Shown piece by piece: positions 17,808 through 27,401 of a DNA stretch of 64,000 nt (position 1 is the first letter of the stretch; each line of letters starts with the position of its first letter). Position numbers and translations under genes: made by a program. Location: assembly GCF_007747445.1 (NCBI RefSeq), contig NZ_CP036425.1, positions 3,952,175 through 4,016,174 of the forward strand. Reading direction: 5' to 3'. The stretch comes from Poriferisphaera corsica. Its GTDB lineage: Bacteria > Planctomycetota > Phycisphaerae > Phycisphaerales > Phycisphaeraceae. The notes beneath the pieces were generated by a model. That model made no database searches. It was not told the DNA's origin and saw only the letters and a program-made list of their open reading frames with translations.

Positions 17808-19130
17808 TTAGCTGCGTTTCACGATTTCGATGTCGTGAGGCGCATTGATTTTGTATTGGATGCCGCCCCAAGTGAAATGGTTGCCGAAGATTGAGGCGAC
17901 GCAACAAAGCCAATGAACAAACATGTATAGCGGTGTGGCGAAGTATTCGTAGATCCATACGCCGGCAAGCTCTTCGAAGGCTTTGCGATCGAGAGAATGC
18001 TTGGCGATCTGTTTGCGGATACGTCCTCGGAAGAAGTCGGTGATAAAGACGCTGATGAGTGTGAGAACCGCGATCGGAAATACTGGTGAGTCGGTATAAA
18101 CAAAGAGGGCAATGACGGCGGAGAGGAAGCCGAGAAGATAGAGGGATGTGCCGAATGGGCCGACACTCCAAGAAGCGGGCTGGTAGACGCGTGCATGCAT
18201 ATATTGACGGCGGCCAAACTCGAGTAGTGAGAGCCAATTAAAGGTGACCGGGCCGCGTACAAGCATGTTGGGAACGAGGTAAACGCGTTTGTCGATGTTG
18301 TTGATGGCGTTGGAGAGATTTACATCGTCGTTGAAAGTACCACGCCAAGGTTTGGGCATGTCGATTTCGGTGAGTGTTGAACGAAGCACGGCCATTGAAC
18401 CACCCCAGGCACAGTTACGGCGATCGCGTCCCATGAGTGTGACGATGGATGAATTGATGATGCATGCAAGCTTGGTGGGCAGATTGGCTTTTGCACCTTT
18501 TTCAGGCACAAGCCATCGCCAAGCGGTGGTACAACCGATTTGTTCACTTGCGAGTGGGGCGATGATTCTTCTAAGCCAATCGGGCCCCATCACGGCATCG
18601 GCATCAGCGTAGACAACTGCTTCATCATGGTCGGTGAAGAGCTCCATTGCAGCAATCTGGTTGTGTACTTTTTGTGCTTCATTGCTGGCAAGGCCTGCGT
18701 CGACGAGATGGATAGATTGGAGGCCGGGCGTGCGGGTGAGGTTTTGAAGGTTGAGCCAGTGTAGGACTTGGCCATCGTGATCGGGAAGCTCGGATTCGGT
18801 TGCATCTGAACCGAGGTATTCTCTGATGGCAATGAAGGCTGGATCGTTGTGTGATTCGGTCGTGAAAATGATGCGGAAATCGGGGTAGTCTTGTTCGAGG
18901 AGTCCCTGCATGTGGGTGGCGAGCTGATCGTCGGAGCCTTTGACGGGAACGATGATCAGGGCTGGCGGAGTGTGGTCTGCAAACTTAGGATTGTTTTGTT
19001 CTTGATGTTGTTTTTTACGTTCGCGGCGGAGGAACATGTGAACGTTCCTCAGGCCAAAGATGGCTTGACCAATCCAGACGAGCCAGATGAGCATGAGTAG
19101 GTATTCGAGGATAGTGGTTGGGATACTCAT
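17808..19130 (-). CDS. Membrane glycosyltransferase, family 2/21-like
   Basis: The 440-residue protein has an N-terminal membrane segment (LLMLIWLVWIGQAIFGL). A GT-A domain follows, with IIVPVKG, the metal-binding DAD (VVYADADAV), FNDDV as likely catalytic acidic residues, and a Q/R-rich motif FGRRQYMHAR. Two or three C-terminal membrane helices complete it. The layout resembles ceramide glucosyltransferase and HpnI-type enzymes, which move a sugar onto a lipid acceptor. The lipid and sugar are not known. It is transcribed toward recO and lies after the adenylate kinase on the same strand, separated by a terminator. Confidence 0.88.
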   Translation of the reverse strand: MSIPTTILEYLLMLIWLVWIGQAIFGLRNVHMFLRRERKKQHQEQNNPKFADHTPPALIIVPVKGSDDQLATHMQGLLEQDYPDFRIIFTTESHNDPAFIAIREYLGSDATESELPDHDGQVLHWLNLQNLTRTPGLQSIHLVDAGLASNEAQKVHNQIAAMELFTDHDEAVVYADADAVMGPDWLRRIIAPLASEQIGCTTAWRWLVPEKGAKANLPTKLACIINSSIVTLMGRDRRNCAWGGSMAVLRSTLTEIDMPKPWRGTFNDDVNLSNAINNIDKRVYLVPNMLVRGPVTFNWLSLLEFGRRQYMHARVYQPASWSVGPFGTSLYLLGFLSAVIALFVYTDSPVFPIAVLTLISVFITDFFRGRIRKQIAKHSLDRKAFEELAGVWIYEYFATPLYMFVHWLCCVASIFGNHFTWGGIQYKINAPHDIEIVKRS

Positions 19131-19188
19131 AAGTGGGGCATTCTAACCGATTGGTGTTGGACTCGCCTGAGATTTGCGAAGGGTATAT

Positions 19189-19216
19189 AAAAAGGCTCAT
19201 AGATTGTATGAGCCTT
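19189..19216 (-). terminator. Terminator after the adenylate kinase gene
   Basis: Perfect arms AAGGCTCAT (19192-19200) and ATGAGCCTT (19208-19216). On the minus strand a T-run follows. It lies about 30 bases past the kinase stop. Confidence 0.85.
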
Positions 19217-19248
19217 GGGTATTGATTGTTTTATATGAGAAACTGAAT

Positions 19249-19866
19249 TTATGCACCATCAAATTCAGCGAATTTAGCGTCCTGGATCGGGACGACTTGC
19301 TTGAGGACTTCGTCGAGGACGCGGGCAGGTGAGCCGATGGCGTCGACTTCGGAGATGACGCTATCGGAATAGAAATCGAGAACAGGCTTGGTTTCCTGCT
19401 CGTAAACTTCCCAGCGTTGACGGATTACTTTTTCATCTGCGTCATCAAAACGATTTTGCTTGAGAGCACGACGGCGAAGGCGTTCGATCATGGCTTCCTG
19501 GTCACGACAGACGAGGTGAACAACTTTCAAGACGTCGATGTGCTCTCTCATCAGCTCGGCTTGTTCGATTGTGCGTGGGATGCCGTCAAGGATGAGGAGG
19601 TCGAAGTGCGGCTTGAATTCGCCGAGCGTGTGACGGGCGGAGATGTTTTTGGCCCACATTTTGACGGTCACGTCATCGGGGACAAGCTCACCACGAGACG
19701 AGTACTCGTAGAAGACTTTGCCGAGGTCGGAGTGGATGTCGAGGTTGCGGAAGACGTCACCACAGGACATATGGTAGTAACCGGGGATGCGGCCGAGGAC
19801 GGCACCTTGCGTGCCTTTACCGGAGCCGGGGGCGCCAAACAATAGGACGGTCTTGTAACGATTCAT
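19249..19866 (-). CDS. adk: Adenylate kinase family nucleoside monophosphate kinase
   Basis: The 205-residue enzyme has the P-loop GAPGSGKGTQ at residues 11-20, the NMP-binding segment YHMSCGDVFR, the DGIPRTIEQAEL motif (usually DGFPRT) and a short-LID arginine pattern RRRALKQNRFDD...RQRWEVYEQET. It should transfer phosphate between ATP and AMP or a similar NMP in the cytoplasm. Because of the Ile for Phe change and the unusual lid, a different nucleotide preference is possible. In many bacteria adk sits in a ribosomal protein operon; here it is isolated and may be a second copy. Confidence 0.85.
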   Translation of the reverse strand: MNRYKTVLLFGAPGSGKGTQGAVLGRIPGYYHMSCGDVFRNLDIHSDLGKVFYEYSSRGELVPDDVTVKMWAKNISARHTLGEFKPHFDLLILDGIPRTIEQAELMREHIDVLKVVHLVCRDQEAMIERLRRRALKQNRFDDADEKVIRQRWEVYEQETKPVLDFYSDSVISEVDAIGSPARVLDEVLKQVVPIQDAKFAEFDGA

Positions 19867-20332
19867 ACGTGTGACCCAAAAGAAGGAATTAACAAAAAAC
19901 TAGTATGGATTGCGTCGTGATGCGCGCGTCGATCAGTGGCTCGTTCATTGAAGAATTTTTCACCTTAATCTACTGCCGATTGTTCGAATCGGTCACACGG
20001 GCTGTCACCATGCAATTGCTCTGGCGTGATAACCACATGGACGAGATTATAACCTGTAGGCAAGTCTTTTGATCGGCGATCTTCGCTGTATGAGGGGAAA
20101 TCTGTGTGATCTCTGTATGCAGAATGTGCATGTACGGTGCATCCCGCATAAAGAGAAGCATGGGGAGTTATCCCCCAGAAGTCCCCATCGTTACAGTAGA
20201 TACATAACGAAAAAAAGGATTGACAGATTTCATAAAAATGTGAATATGACATTCATGACAAGCTGTTTTCCGGATATGAAACGTCAAAGGCAAGAGAATA
20301 TAGAACAACTAGCAAAAAAGGGGCGGGTACTG
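19867..20332. other. Divergent intergenic region
   Basis: It lies between the adenylate kinase (minus) and the pseudopilin (plus). The pseudopilin frame is open back to 20069, but the upstream residues do not look like pilin and precede the normal leader. No RNA or repeat was recognised. Confidence 0.45.
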
Positions 20333-21205
20333 ATGAGATCTAATCACATGATTCAGCGAGGTGGTTTTACGTTAATTGAGCTTCTCGTCGTGATTTCAAT
20401 TATTGCACTTTTAATTGGCGTGCTATTGCCAGCGCTTGGAGCGGCAAAGAAGGCTGCAGAGCGAGCATCGTGCTTATCGAATATCCGGCAACTCAGTATT
20501 GCTGCGAATGCGTACTCGGCAACGAATCGTGATCTTGCAATTCCGTCGTACAACATGGTCGGGAACGGTGCGAGCGACACGTTGATTGATGGATGGGGGC
20601 CAATTTTGGATAAAGGGGGATATGTACCGGGGAGCAACGAACTGTATACGACAGCATTTACGTGCCCAAGTGCATTAGATGTAGCTGGAATGGTAAGCGG
20701 GCAAACGACGAATACGGATGACCCGATGGGCTGGATGGCGTGGCCGAACCGGCGAAGCGGCAGCGGGAGTGGCAACGTTGCGATGACAATTCCTGCGAAG
20801 GGATATCACAAGATTATCAAGGTGGCATACTGGATCAATGGTGATAATCCGATCGGAAAAGACAAGATCTTTGAACAATCGCAGTACTACACATGCAGTG
20901 TGGGTTATACGAATCAGTCCACAGGCGAAACGATGATGCCAGTTCCGCTAGTGACATACCGGAGGCCATCGGATTTAGTGATGCTGGCTGATGGGGTGTA
21001 TTCGGGGAAACATTCAAAAGCGCGAATCGGTACGGAAAAAAGTCGCATTGGGTATCGCCATAACGGTGATCCAGCGAGCGCAAATGCTGCCTTTGCTGAT
21101 GGACACGCGGAATCGATCAATGGGGATGTGTTCCCAACAGGTGTGAGGTCACTGGATGAGGCAACGGGTGCGAATTACACCATCTTTGCAAAGCCAAAGT
21201 GGTAG
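20333..21205 (+). CDS. Type II secretion / type IV pilin-like prepilin with planctomycete C-terminus
   Basis: About 290 residues. The N-terminus carries the prepilin peptidase site [18 protein letters not shown], with cleavage expected between Gly and Phe. A hydrophobic helix then leads into [15 protein letters not shown], the pattern of the large family of planctomycete pseudopilins. The C-terminal end has [13 protein letters not shown], matching the DGHV-type motif of that family. Such proteins are inserted in the inner membrane and assembled into a pseudopilus; individual roles are mostly unknown. ATG 20333 places a short basic leader before the cut site; ATG 20348 is an alternative, and the longer frame back to 20069 is unlikely. 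Confidence 0.87.
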   Translation: MRSNHMIQRGGFTLIELLVVISIIALLIGVLLPALGAAKKAAERASCLSNIRQLSIAANAYSATNRDLAIPSYNMVGNGASDTLIDGWGPILDKGGYVPGSNELYTTAFTCPSALDVAGMVSGQTTNTDDPMGWMAWPNRRSGSGSGNVAMTIPAKGYHKIIKVAYWINGDNPIGKDKIFEQSQYYTCSVGYTNQSTGETMMPVPLVTYRRPSDLVMLADGVYSGKHSKARIGTEKSRIGYRHNGDPASANAAFADGHAESINGDVFPTGVRSLDEATGANYTIFAKPKW

Positions 21206-21755
21206 TGTGCGTGATTTTGGGGGCAATTTGGCTATCGATCTCAATAATATGTTTATATTTCTCTATTTAATCAACATATCTTAAGTTATATACCAGTCAT
21301 CAACTGCCGAATGCCGTGCTGCGAATCAGTCGCATAATTTTGATACAATGAGTGTACGCCTGTCAGAACACCCTGCCTGTGCTGCAGCCTGTACGAGGTC
21401 TGTGTGAAAAGCCTGTACGAATGCCTATGCATAGGTGCCTGTGAGCGTGTTGTGAAGCTGAAGCTGGGCGAAAATCCCCGCTGAGGTTCCACGTTGAGAC
21501 TCCAAAGCAGCTGCGTGATTCTGGGAGATTTGCATCGAAGGCGATTTCTATTTTAGAATTAATCCAACTAAACACGATTAATCGGTTGATAGGGTACTGA
21601 TTTAGTACTACTATTGACAAGGAAGTCAAATTCGATACACACTTTCGGTACATTTCGGCAACGAAATGGAGCTGAGTCGAGTCTGGATGTGGGACAAAGC
21701 AATGCCTGAGCGAACAACGAACAGGAAGTGAAGTCCTCACAAAGGGAATCTGACG
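21206..21755. other. Regulatory intergenic region before the isc-like cluster
   Basis: It contains a stretch at 21357-21445 in which GCCTGT or close variants recur about five times, including two copies of GCCTGTACGA. The likely promoter/operator of the Rrf2 gene is at 21614-21641. No open reading frame is supported. Confidence 0.5.
21614..21641 (+). promoter_or_regulatory. Promoter with overlapping inverted repeat before the Rrf2 gene
   Basis: TTGACA (21614-21619) is followed after 16 bases by TACACA (21636-21641). The -35 box is half of a perfect inverted repeat TTGAC-N6-GTCAA (21614-21629). This fits autoregulation by the Rrf2 protein, as IscR does in other bacteria. Confidence 0.5.
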
Positions 21756-22283
21756 ATGTTGAGTTTGACAAGAAAAACGGACTACGCGTTAGTGGCGTTA
21801 TCATTTTTGGGTCATCGCCACGAAACGGAAGGCGGGCCGGCGTCGGCTAGGTTTATTGCTGACACGTATCATTTGCCTTTGCCGCTCTTGATGAACATTT
21901 TGAAAGAACTGTCATCAGCGGGTTTGCTGACAAGTACACGAGGAGCAACGGGTGGATACCGATTAGCCAAAGAACCGGCTGAAATCTCGGTACTGAACGT
22001 TGTTGAAGCCATCGAAGGGCCGTTACGCGTGACGCTGTGTGCGGATGAAAATGCTCCGGCGGTGTGTAACTGCAACATCCTTGAAGAGTGTCCGATCCGG
22101 AAACCGATCCGTGGGTTGCACTTTCGGATTGCTGAATTTTTTGGAAAAACATCGCTGGCTGACGTGATCGCTGAGAGTGCTTTTGAGTGCTGCGAAGAGA
22201 CAAACACACATCAGGTTAGCGTAAGTGCGGCGAATGGTAGTGGTTACGGTGAGGCGAACGGTAGCTGCAAAGTTAACGAGTGA
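21756..22283 (+). CDS. Rrf2 family (IscR-like) transcriptional regulator
   Basis: The 175-residue protein starts MLSLTRKTDYALVAL, the standard Rrf2 opening, with a winged helix continuing to TRGATGGYRLAKEP at about residue 72. Cysteines at 95, 104, 106 and 112 (CNCNILEEC) occupy the region that binds a 2Fe-2S cluster in IscR. Its position directly ahead of iscS, iscU and iscA strongly suggests that it senses iron-sulfur status and controls these genes. The cysteine spacing differs from E. coli IscR (92, 98, 104), so the ligands are uncertain. The last 30 residues are Ser/Asn/Gly-rich and look disordered. Confidence 0.9.
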   Translation: MLSLTRKTDYALVALSFLGHRHETEGGPASARFIADTYHLPLPLLMNILKELSSAGLLTSTRGATGGYRLAKEPAEISVLNVVEAIEGPLRVTLCADENAPAVCNCNILEECPIRKPIRGLHFRIAEFFGKTSLADVIAESAFECCEETNTHQVSVSAANGSGYGEANGSCKVNE

Positions 22284-22459
22284 TTTTGAAATAAAAGGTT
22301 GTGGTGGATGATTGGGTTGATGAATGGTGCATTACGCTGAAGCGTGAGCACTTGGAGATACTTGGGATTGGCAATGATCTTGCCATGTAACACCGGGACA
22401 AATGCTGAGTACAACGGTATTACCGAATGGGAACCGAAGTGCTGCAAGGAGTATGAATA

Positions 22460-23698
22460 ATGGCATTGGAACTGCCCATTTATATGGATAACAACGCAAC
22501 GACGCCACTAGATCCTCGTGTGCTCGATGCGATGATGCCGTACCTAACTAGCAAGTATGGCAACGCGGCGTCACGTTCACACACCTTTGGCTGGGAGGCT
22601 GAAGATGCGGTGTCGAAGGCGCGTAAACAGGTTGCGAAACTGATTGGTGCTTCACCGAAAGAGATTATTTGGACGAGTGGCTCAACAGAGGGTTGCAACC
22701 TAGCGATTAAGGGCGTGGCTGAAATGTACGGGCCTCGGAAGGAAGATGGTAGTTGCCGCGGGCATATCATCACAACTTCTTACGAGCACAAAGCTGTACT
22801 CGACCCATGCAAACGGCTTCAACGTGAAGGATTTGATGTCACGTTTATTGACCCACATGAAGACGGTGTGATCACGGCGGCTCAGGTTGCTGAGGCGATC
22901 CGCGAAGACACGATTCTTGTGACGATCATGTGGGCTAACAATGAGATAGGCACAATAAACGAGGTTGATGAGATCGGGAAGCTGTGCAAGGAAAAAGGAA
23001 TTCTTTTCCATACAGATGCGACACAGGCTGTCGGCAAGATTCCGATTGACGTGGAGCGTGACGGTGTGGATCTGCTTTGCGGTTCGGGCCATAAGATATA
23101 TGGGCCGAAGGGAGTTGGGTTCTTGTATGTGAGAAGAAGAAAACCGCGTGTACGCTTGAGTCCAATGATTGATGGCGGGGGTCACGAGCGTGGCATGCGA
23201 AGCGGTACGCTGAACGTCCCGGGAATCGTTGGAATGGGCGAATCGTGCGAACTTGCTGGTAAAGAAATGAACGCGGATGCGGAACGTCTCAGCAAGCTTA
23301 GAGATCGCTTAATCGACGGGGTTCTGAGCCAACTAGATATGGCTGTGTTGAATGGGGACAAGGAAAAACGCTTGCCACAAACCGCAAACATCAGCTTCCC
23401 TTATGTTGAGGGCGAATCGCTGATGATGGCGATGAAGGATATCGCTGTAAGTTCAGGCTCTGCGTGCACGAGCGCATCGCTTGAGCCAAGCTATGTGCTG
23501 AAGTCATTGGGGCTGGGTGATGAATTAGCGCATAGTTCGATTCGCTTCGGGCTTAGCCGATGGTCAACTGAAGAAGAAGTGGACTATACGGTTGAGAAGG
23601 TTGTTAGTGCAGTCAATCACTTACTTGAGATGAGCCCGCTGTACGACATGGTCAAAGAAGGAATTGATCTGTCGACGGTCGAATGGGGCGGCCATTAA
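22460..23698 (+). CDS. iscS: Cysteine desulfurase IscS/NifS
   Basis: The 412-residue PLP enzyme removes sulfur from cysteine to form alanine and an enzyme persulfide, the sulfur source for Fe-S assembly. It opens [13 protein letters not shown]. The PLP lysine is Lys212 in [11 protein letters not shown], and the catalytic cysteine is Cys336 in [10 protein letters not shown], whose long loop marks the group I (IscS/NifS) type. WANNEIGT and [10 protein letters not shown] supply PLP contacts. It lies between the Rrf2 regulator and iscU on the same strand, with gaps of 176 and 101 bases. Confidence 0.97.
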   Translation: MALELPIYMDNNATTPLDPRVLDAMMPYLTSKYGNAASRSHTFGWEAEDAVSKARKQVAKLIGASPKEIIWTSGSTEGCNLAIKGVAEMYGPRKEDGSCRGHIITTSYEHKAVLDPCKRLQREGFDVTFIDPHEDGVITAAQVAEAIREDTILVTIMWANNEIGTINEVDEIGKLCKEKGILFHTDATQAVGKIPIDVERDGVDLLCGSGHKIYGPKGVGFLYVRRRKPRVRLSPMIDGGGHERGMRSGTLNVPGIVGMGESCELAGKEMNADAERLSKLRDRLIDGVLSQLDMAVLNGDKEKRLPQTANISFPYVEGESLMMAMKDIAVSSGSACTSASLEPSYVLKSLGLGDELAHSSIRFGLSRWSTEEEVDYTVEKVVSAVNHLLEMSPLYDMVKEGIDLSTVEWGGH

Positions 23699-23799
23699 TA
23701 CCGTGGCAATAAGTAACGTGATTTAGTTCGCTAACGAAATAGGATCCGTTGAAAATTAGAATAGGCGGGGATAGAAAATTGAACGTAAGGAGATAGGCA

Positions 23800-24186
23800 A
23801 TGGCTTACTCAGAAAAAGTAATTGATCATTATGAGAATCCACGAAACGTAGGTGCGCTGGACAAAGGCTCTAAACAAGTTGGCACAGGCGTGGTTGGTGC
23901 GCCTGAGTGTGGCGACGTGATGAAACTCCAGATTCAAGTGAATGAAGAGACGGGCGTAATTGAAGATGCCAAATTCAAGACGTTTGGCTGCGGCAGTGCG
24001 ATTGCATCGAGTTCGCTGGCGACGGAATGGCTGAAAGGTCGAACGATTGAGCAGGCGAAAGAGATCAAGAACACAGAGATTGTGAACGAGCTGTCATTAC
24101 CGCCCGTGAAGATCCACTGCTCGGTTTTGGCCGAAGATGCGATCCGTCACGCAATCAGCGATTATGAAGAAAAGAACGAGAAATAA
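23800..24186 (+). CDS. iscU: Iron-sulfur cluster scaffold IscU
   Basis: The 128-residue protein has the three scaffold cysteines at 37 (APECGD), 64 (GCGSAI) and 107 (KIHCSVL), plus Asp39, in the spacing of E. coli IscU. It would accept sulfur from IscS and iron to build 2Fe-2S clusters. The HscA-binding site is usually LPPVK, and LPPVK is present here just before Cys107, although no hscA is seen in this cluster. A clear ribosome site (AAGGAGA) precedes the start. Confidence 0.97.
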   Translation: MAYSEKVIDHYENPRNVGALDKGSKQVGTGVVGAPECGDVMKLQIQVNEETGVIEDAKFKTFGCGSAIASSSLATEWLKGRTIEQAKEIKNTEIVNELSLPPVKIHCSVLAEDAIRHAISDYEEKNEK

Positions 24187-24356
24187 ACGATAGGTTTGAG
24201 GAGGCGGACTGCCGTGACTATTGCGTCACGGGAACCGGAGCGTGCTTCGGTGCGTATTGGTGATACAATAAAAAAGAACCTCCCGGAGCCTGAATGTTGC
24301 CGTGCTTGTTTGGTGGGCACGCTTTACAGGGGGAGATGACACGACGGAGTAATACA

Positions 24357-24689
24357 ATGGCAATTGAATTAACAGAATCAGCAGCACGTGAGATCAAGAC
24401 TATTGTAGATCAGCAAGAGCTGGATACTGAGAAAGTCAGGTTACGTGTAGGCGTTAAAGGTGGGGGCTGCAGTGGGTTTTCATACCTTCTGGATTTGACT
24501 GAGCAAGAACGTGACACGGATGAGCTATTCGAACAGCACGAAGTGAAAATCGTTTGCGATCCGAAGTCATACCTATACCTGAACGGTACGACGATTGATT
24601 TCAAAGATGAAATCATGCAGCGTGGGTTTGTGTTCAACAATCCGAACGCAAACAGCACCTGTGGTTGCGGCAGCAGCTTCAGCGCATAA
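24357..24689 (+). CDS. iscA: HesB/IscA family iron-sulfur assembly protein
   Basis: The 110-residue A-type carrier has Cys38 in GGGCSGFSY and the C-terminal pair Cys102/Cys104 in TCGCGSSF, the three conserved cluster ligands. It should carry or deliver Fe-S clusters from IscU to target enzymes; the sequence alone does not separate IscA from ErpA or SufA. The frame is open back to 24294, but the start at 24357 (MAIELTESAAREI) is standard for the family. It closes the Rrf2-iscS-iscU-iscA set and is followed by a terminator. Confidence 0.93.
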   Translation: MAIELTESAAREIKTIVDQQELDTEKVRLRVGVKGGGCSGFSYLLDLTEQERDTDELFEQHEVKIVCDPKSYLYLNGTTIDFKDEIMQRGFVFNNPNANSTCGCGSSFSA

Positions 24690-24714
24690 TGCCGATTAGC
24701 TAACCGATTAATAG

Positions 24715-24744
24715 AAGCCTGCGGATTAATCCGTGGGCTTTTTT
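24715..24744 (+). terminator. Terminator of the isc-like cluster
   Basis: Arms AAGCC and GGCTT with inner pairing CGGA/TCCG form a 10-base-pair stem (24715-24740) ending in TTTTTT. Confidence 0.82.
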
Positions 24745-24783
24745 CATAGTGTGGCAAATAACTGAAAGTTGTATAATCCCGAC

Positions 24784-25437
24784 ATGGATGAACAGAAGGA
24801 TTTTGAATTCGTAAGCCGGGGTGGATTGAAGCTTTGGGAAGCGATCGGTGCGTTTAAGCTAAATGCCGAAGGGAAAGTGTGTTGCGATTTAGGCTGTAGT
24901 GTTGGCGGGTTTGTTGAGGCTTGGCTGAGAGCGGGCGCAAAAAAGGTGTATGCGGTAGACACGGCTTATGGCCAACTTGCATGGAAGCTGCGACAGGACG
25001 AACGCGTGATTGTTTTGGAACGTAAAAATGCACTACATGTCGAAGTTGGGGAGCCTTGCGATTTTGTAAGTGTGGATCTTGGATGGACGAAGCAAGATAG
25101 AGCTGTGCCGGCAGCATTGCGGTGGCTAAAGAATGACGATCAGGAAGCTCGTGTTGTTTCGCTTATTAAGCCGCATTACGAAATGACATTTGAGGAACGT
25201 GGTTTAGATGATTCAACTGAAAACACCAAATATCGTGGCAAAAAAGGTAAAAAGAAAGCGAAAGCAAAACGCCTGACTGACGATGAAGCGGCACAAGTGA
25301 ACGATCGGGTACTGAAAGAGATCATGCCTGGGCTGGAGGTCAAGGTAGAGGCTTGCATCGAATCGCCAATCCGAGGTGCCAAAGGGGGCAATGTTGAGTA
25401 TCTGGCTGAACTGAAACGCTTACATCGATCGTCTTAA
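24784..25437 (+). CDS. TlyA/FtsJ-type RNA methyltransferase lacking the S4 domain
   Basis: The 217-residue protein contains the TlyA opening FVSRGGLKLWEAIGAF, the SAM-binding CDLGCSVGGFVE, and VDTAYGQLAWKLRQDERV, which matches VDVGYGQL-type segments of TlyA. A catalytic lysine is likely in SLIKPHYE. TlyA enzymes 2'-O-methylate cytidines in 16S and 23S rRNA. Typical TlyA has an N-terminal S4 RNA-binding domain of about 60 residues, which is absent. A Lys/Arg-rich insertion (RGKKGKKKAKAKRL) near residue 155 may serve RNA binding instead. The start at ATG 24784 is chosen because the preceding five codons overlap the terminator region. Confidence 0.82.
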   Translation: MDEQKDFEFVSRGGLKLWEAIGAFKLNAEGKVCCDLGCSVGGFVEAWLRAGAKKVYAVDTAYGQLAWKLRQDERVIVLERKNALHVEVGEPCDFVSVDLGWTKQDRAVPAALRWLKNDDQEARVVSLIKPHYEMTFEERGLDDSTENTKYRGKKGKKKAKAKRLTDDEAAQVNDRVLKEIMPGLEVKVEACIESPIRGAKGGNVEYLAELKRLHRSS

Positions 25438-25551
25438 GCGATAAGCCCTCAATGGAAGGCTTAAATTACACCTGAAAATATCATGGACGGGTTGTATGTG
25501 ATATATTGTGGCGGTATTAAGATTTACTGAATTCACCGAGGGAGTGTGAAG

Positions 25552-26088
25552 ATGAGAATTAAACAATCTGCTGTTATGGGCTTTATGTTGTTGTTGGTTA
25601 TGATCCTAAGCGGCTGCGCATTATTTAAAGCTGAAGACAAATGGCTTCGTGAAGATAAGCCGATGGAACGACAAGCTATCGCTGAACGTGTCGCGCCAAT
25701 GGGGCGAGAATACCGCAGTATGATTGAGACATGGCTTGGTTTTAGATTGCCGAAGAAAACGATAGCTCAGTATGCGTCTCAATCGGGATCATACGAACAA
25801 CATATGTACATGCGATTTGAAAGTACTGATGCTGGGCTGCTTGCGATCCTAAGTAAGATGAGTATTGACATAAACGAATTCGTTACTGATGAATTCACAA
25901 AAGGCGCATTAGAAAGTTATATTGACGAAGGCTTATTTGGGGCGGCACCACTTATTGATGATGACAAGAAGGTCTTCTTGAAGGATGTTGTCATGAGCCG
26001 TAATTCTGTGCCTGCTCGCGCTGAGGTTTATTTAGTAAGACTGGAAAGTGATAAGAATATAGCCATGATTCATATCAGTATGTATTAA
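25552..26088 (+). CDS. Lipoprotein of unknown function
   Basis: The 178-residue protein begins with a short basic stretch and a hydrophobic segment ending in the lipobox LSGC at about residue 22, so it should be lipid-anchored after Lgt processing. The mature part is charged, without a recognised domain; residues 65-85 contain MIETWLGFRLPKKTIAQY. ATG 25552 has a ribosome site (GAGGGAG) at suitable spacing; GTG 25546 is an alternative. It is a single gene that converges on the aldolase gene and shares a bidirectional terminator with it. Confidence 0.75.
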   Translation: MRIKQSAVMGFMLLLVMILSGCALFKAEDKWLREDKPMERQAIAERVAPMGREYRSMIETWLGFRLPKKTIAQYASQSGSYEQHMYMRFESTDAGLLAILSKMSIDINEFVTDEFTKGALESYIDEGLFGAAPLIDDDKKVFLKDVVMSRNSVPARAEVYLVRLESDKNIAMIHISMY

Positions 26089-26112
26089 GCCATGACGAAT
26101 AAAAGTATAAAT

Positions 26113-26146
26113 AAAACAAGCCACCGTATCGGTGGCTTGTTTTATT
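26113..26146. terminator. Bidirectional terminator
   Basis: Perfect 13-base arms (26113-26125 and 26131-26143) begin AAAACAAGCC and are separated by GTATC. T-rich ends occur on both strands, between the convergent lipoprotein and aldolase genes. Confidence 0.92.
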
Positions 26147-26165
26147 TATACTTAATCCATTTTCA

Positions 26166-27251
26166 TCATGCGATCGTAATGTTGCTATCAAGATACACAT
26201 CTTGAATTGTATGTAACAAATTGATGCCATCGTTCATTGGACGCTGGAAAGCTTTACGACCTGAAATCAATCCCATACCTCCAGCTCTCTTATTAATAAC
26301 GGCTGTCCTCACTGCGTCTGCAAGATCTGATTCACCAGCTGAAGCTCCGCCTGAATTAATAAGCGGAGATCTGCCCATATAACAATTCGCGATCTGATAA
26401 CGTGTTAACTCGATAGGATGTCCGACAGATTTTTCATTGGGCGTAAGTTGCGTATAAACACGATCATCTGTTTTGCCAAACTGCAGAGCCGTAAAGCCAC
26501 CATTGGTTGTTGGCAATTTTTGCTTGATAATATCTGCTTTGATTGTCACGCCAAGGTGATTGGCTTGTCCTGTCAGATCAGCGGCGGAGTGATAGTCGAC
26601 ACCACCCTTCTTGAAGGCGTTATTGCGCAGATAACACCAGAGAATGGTTACCATGCCGAGTGAATGTGCATGATGAAAAGCTTCTGAAACTTCAACAATC
26701 TGTCGATCTGAATCTTCAGAGCCAAAGTAAATTGTAGCGCCCACCGCTGTCGCCCCAAGATCGTATGCTTGAGATACCGAGGCGAACATAATTTGTTCAA
26801 AATGATTGGGATATGTCAAAAGCTCATTGTGATTAAGTTTGCAAATGAATGGGATCTTATGCGCATATTTTCGTGACACTGAAGCAAGGGCTCCAAGTGT
26901 TGTAGCGACTGCATTACAACCGCCATCCATTGCGAGCTTAATAATATTTTCGGGATCAAAATATAGTGGGTTAGCGGCAAACGATGCGCCCGCAGAATGC
27001 TCAATGCCTTGATCGACAGGGAGAACAGAAACGAAACCGGTATTGCGTAGACGACCGTGCGAAAGTATGGATTGAAAATTTCGTAACACTTGCGGACTTC
27101 GATCAGAGTTCAATAAAACTCGATCTACAAACGCTGGGCCCGGAAGATGTAAATGTTCTTTCACAAATCCTTGAGCGGAATAAGTCAACAGCTCTTGAGC
27201 CTCGGATCCGAGCAATTGAACAATACGTGGATCAATATCGGACATGGTCAT
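26166..27251 (-). CDS. fbaB: Class I fructose-bisphosphate aldolase (FbaB/DhnA type)
   Basis: The 361-residue enzyme fits the bacterial FbaB/archaeal class I aldolase family, which cleaves fructose 1,6-bisphosphate to triose phosphates through a lysine Schiff base. Visible family segments are [43 protein letters not shown] (probable Schiff-base lysine) and INSGGAS with SGRKAFQRP for phosphate binding. The frame extends to 27449, but the start at 27251 has an AAGG ribosome site and matches the family N-terminus. It is divergent from the histidine phosphatase gene. Confidence 0.9.
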   Translation of the reverse strand: MTMSDIDPRIVQLLGSEAQELLTYSAQGFVKEHLHLPGPAFVDRVLLNSDRSPQVLRNFQSILSHGRLRNTGFVSVLPVDQGIEHSAGASFAANPLYFDPENIIKLAMDGGCNAVATTLGALASVSRKYAHKIPFICKLNHNELLTYPNHFEQIMFASVSQAYDLGATAVGATIYFGSEDSDRQIVEVSEAFHHAHSLGMVTILWCYLRNNAFKKGGVDYHSAADLTGQANHLGVTIKADIIKQKLPTTNGGFTALQFGKTDDRVYTQLTPNEKSVGHPIELTRYQIANCYMGRSPLINSGGASAGESDLADAVRTAVINKRAGGMGLISGRKAFQRPMNDGINLLHTIQDVYLDSNITIA

Positions 27252-27401
27252 ATGCCTTAATCTTTTATATCTAATTGTGAAACAGCATGGTTCACAAACA
27301 CCACACGTAAATGAATAATCGACGCGATACCACCCAACGACTACGCGGGGATTACCATTACATTGATCTATAAACGAATCCAATAAGTCGATAACAATTC
27401 T

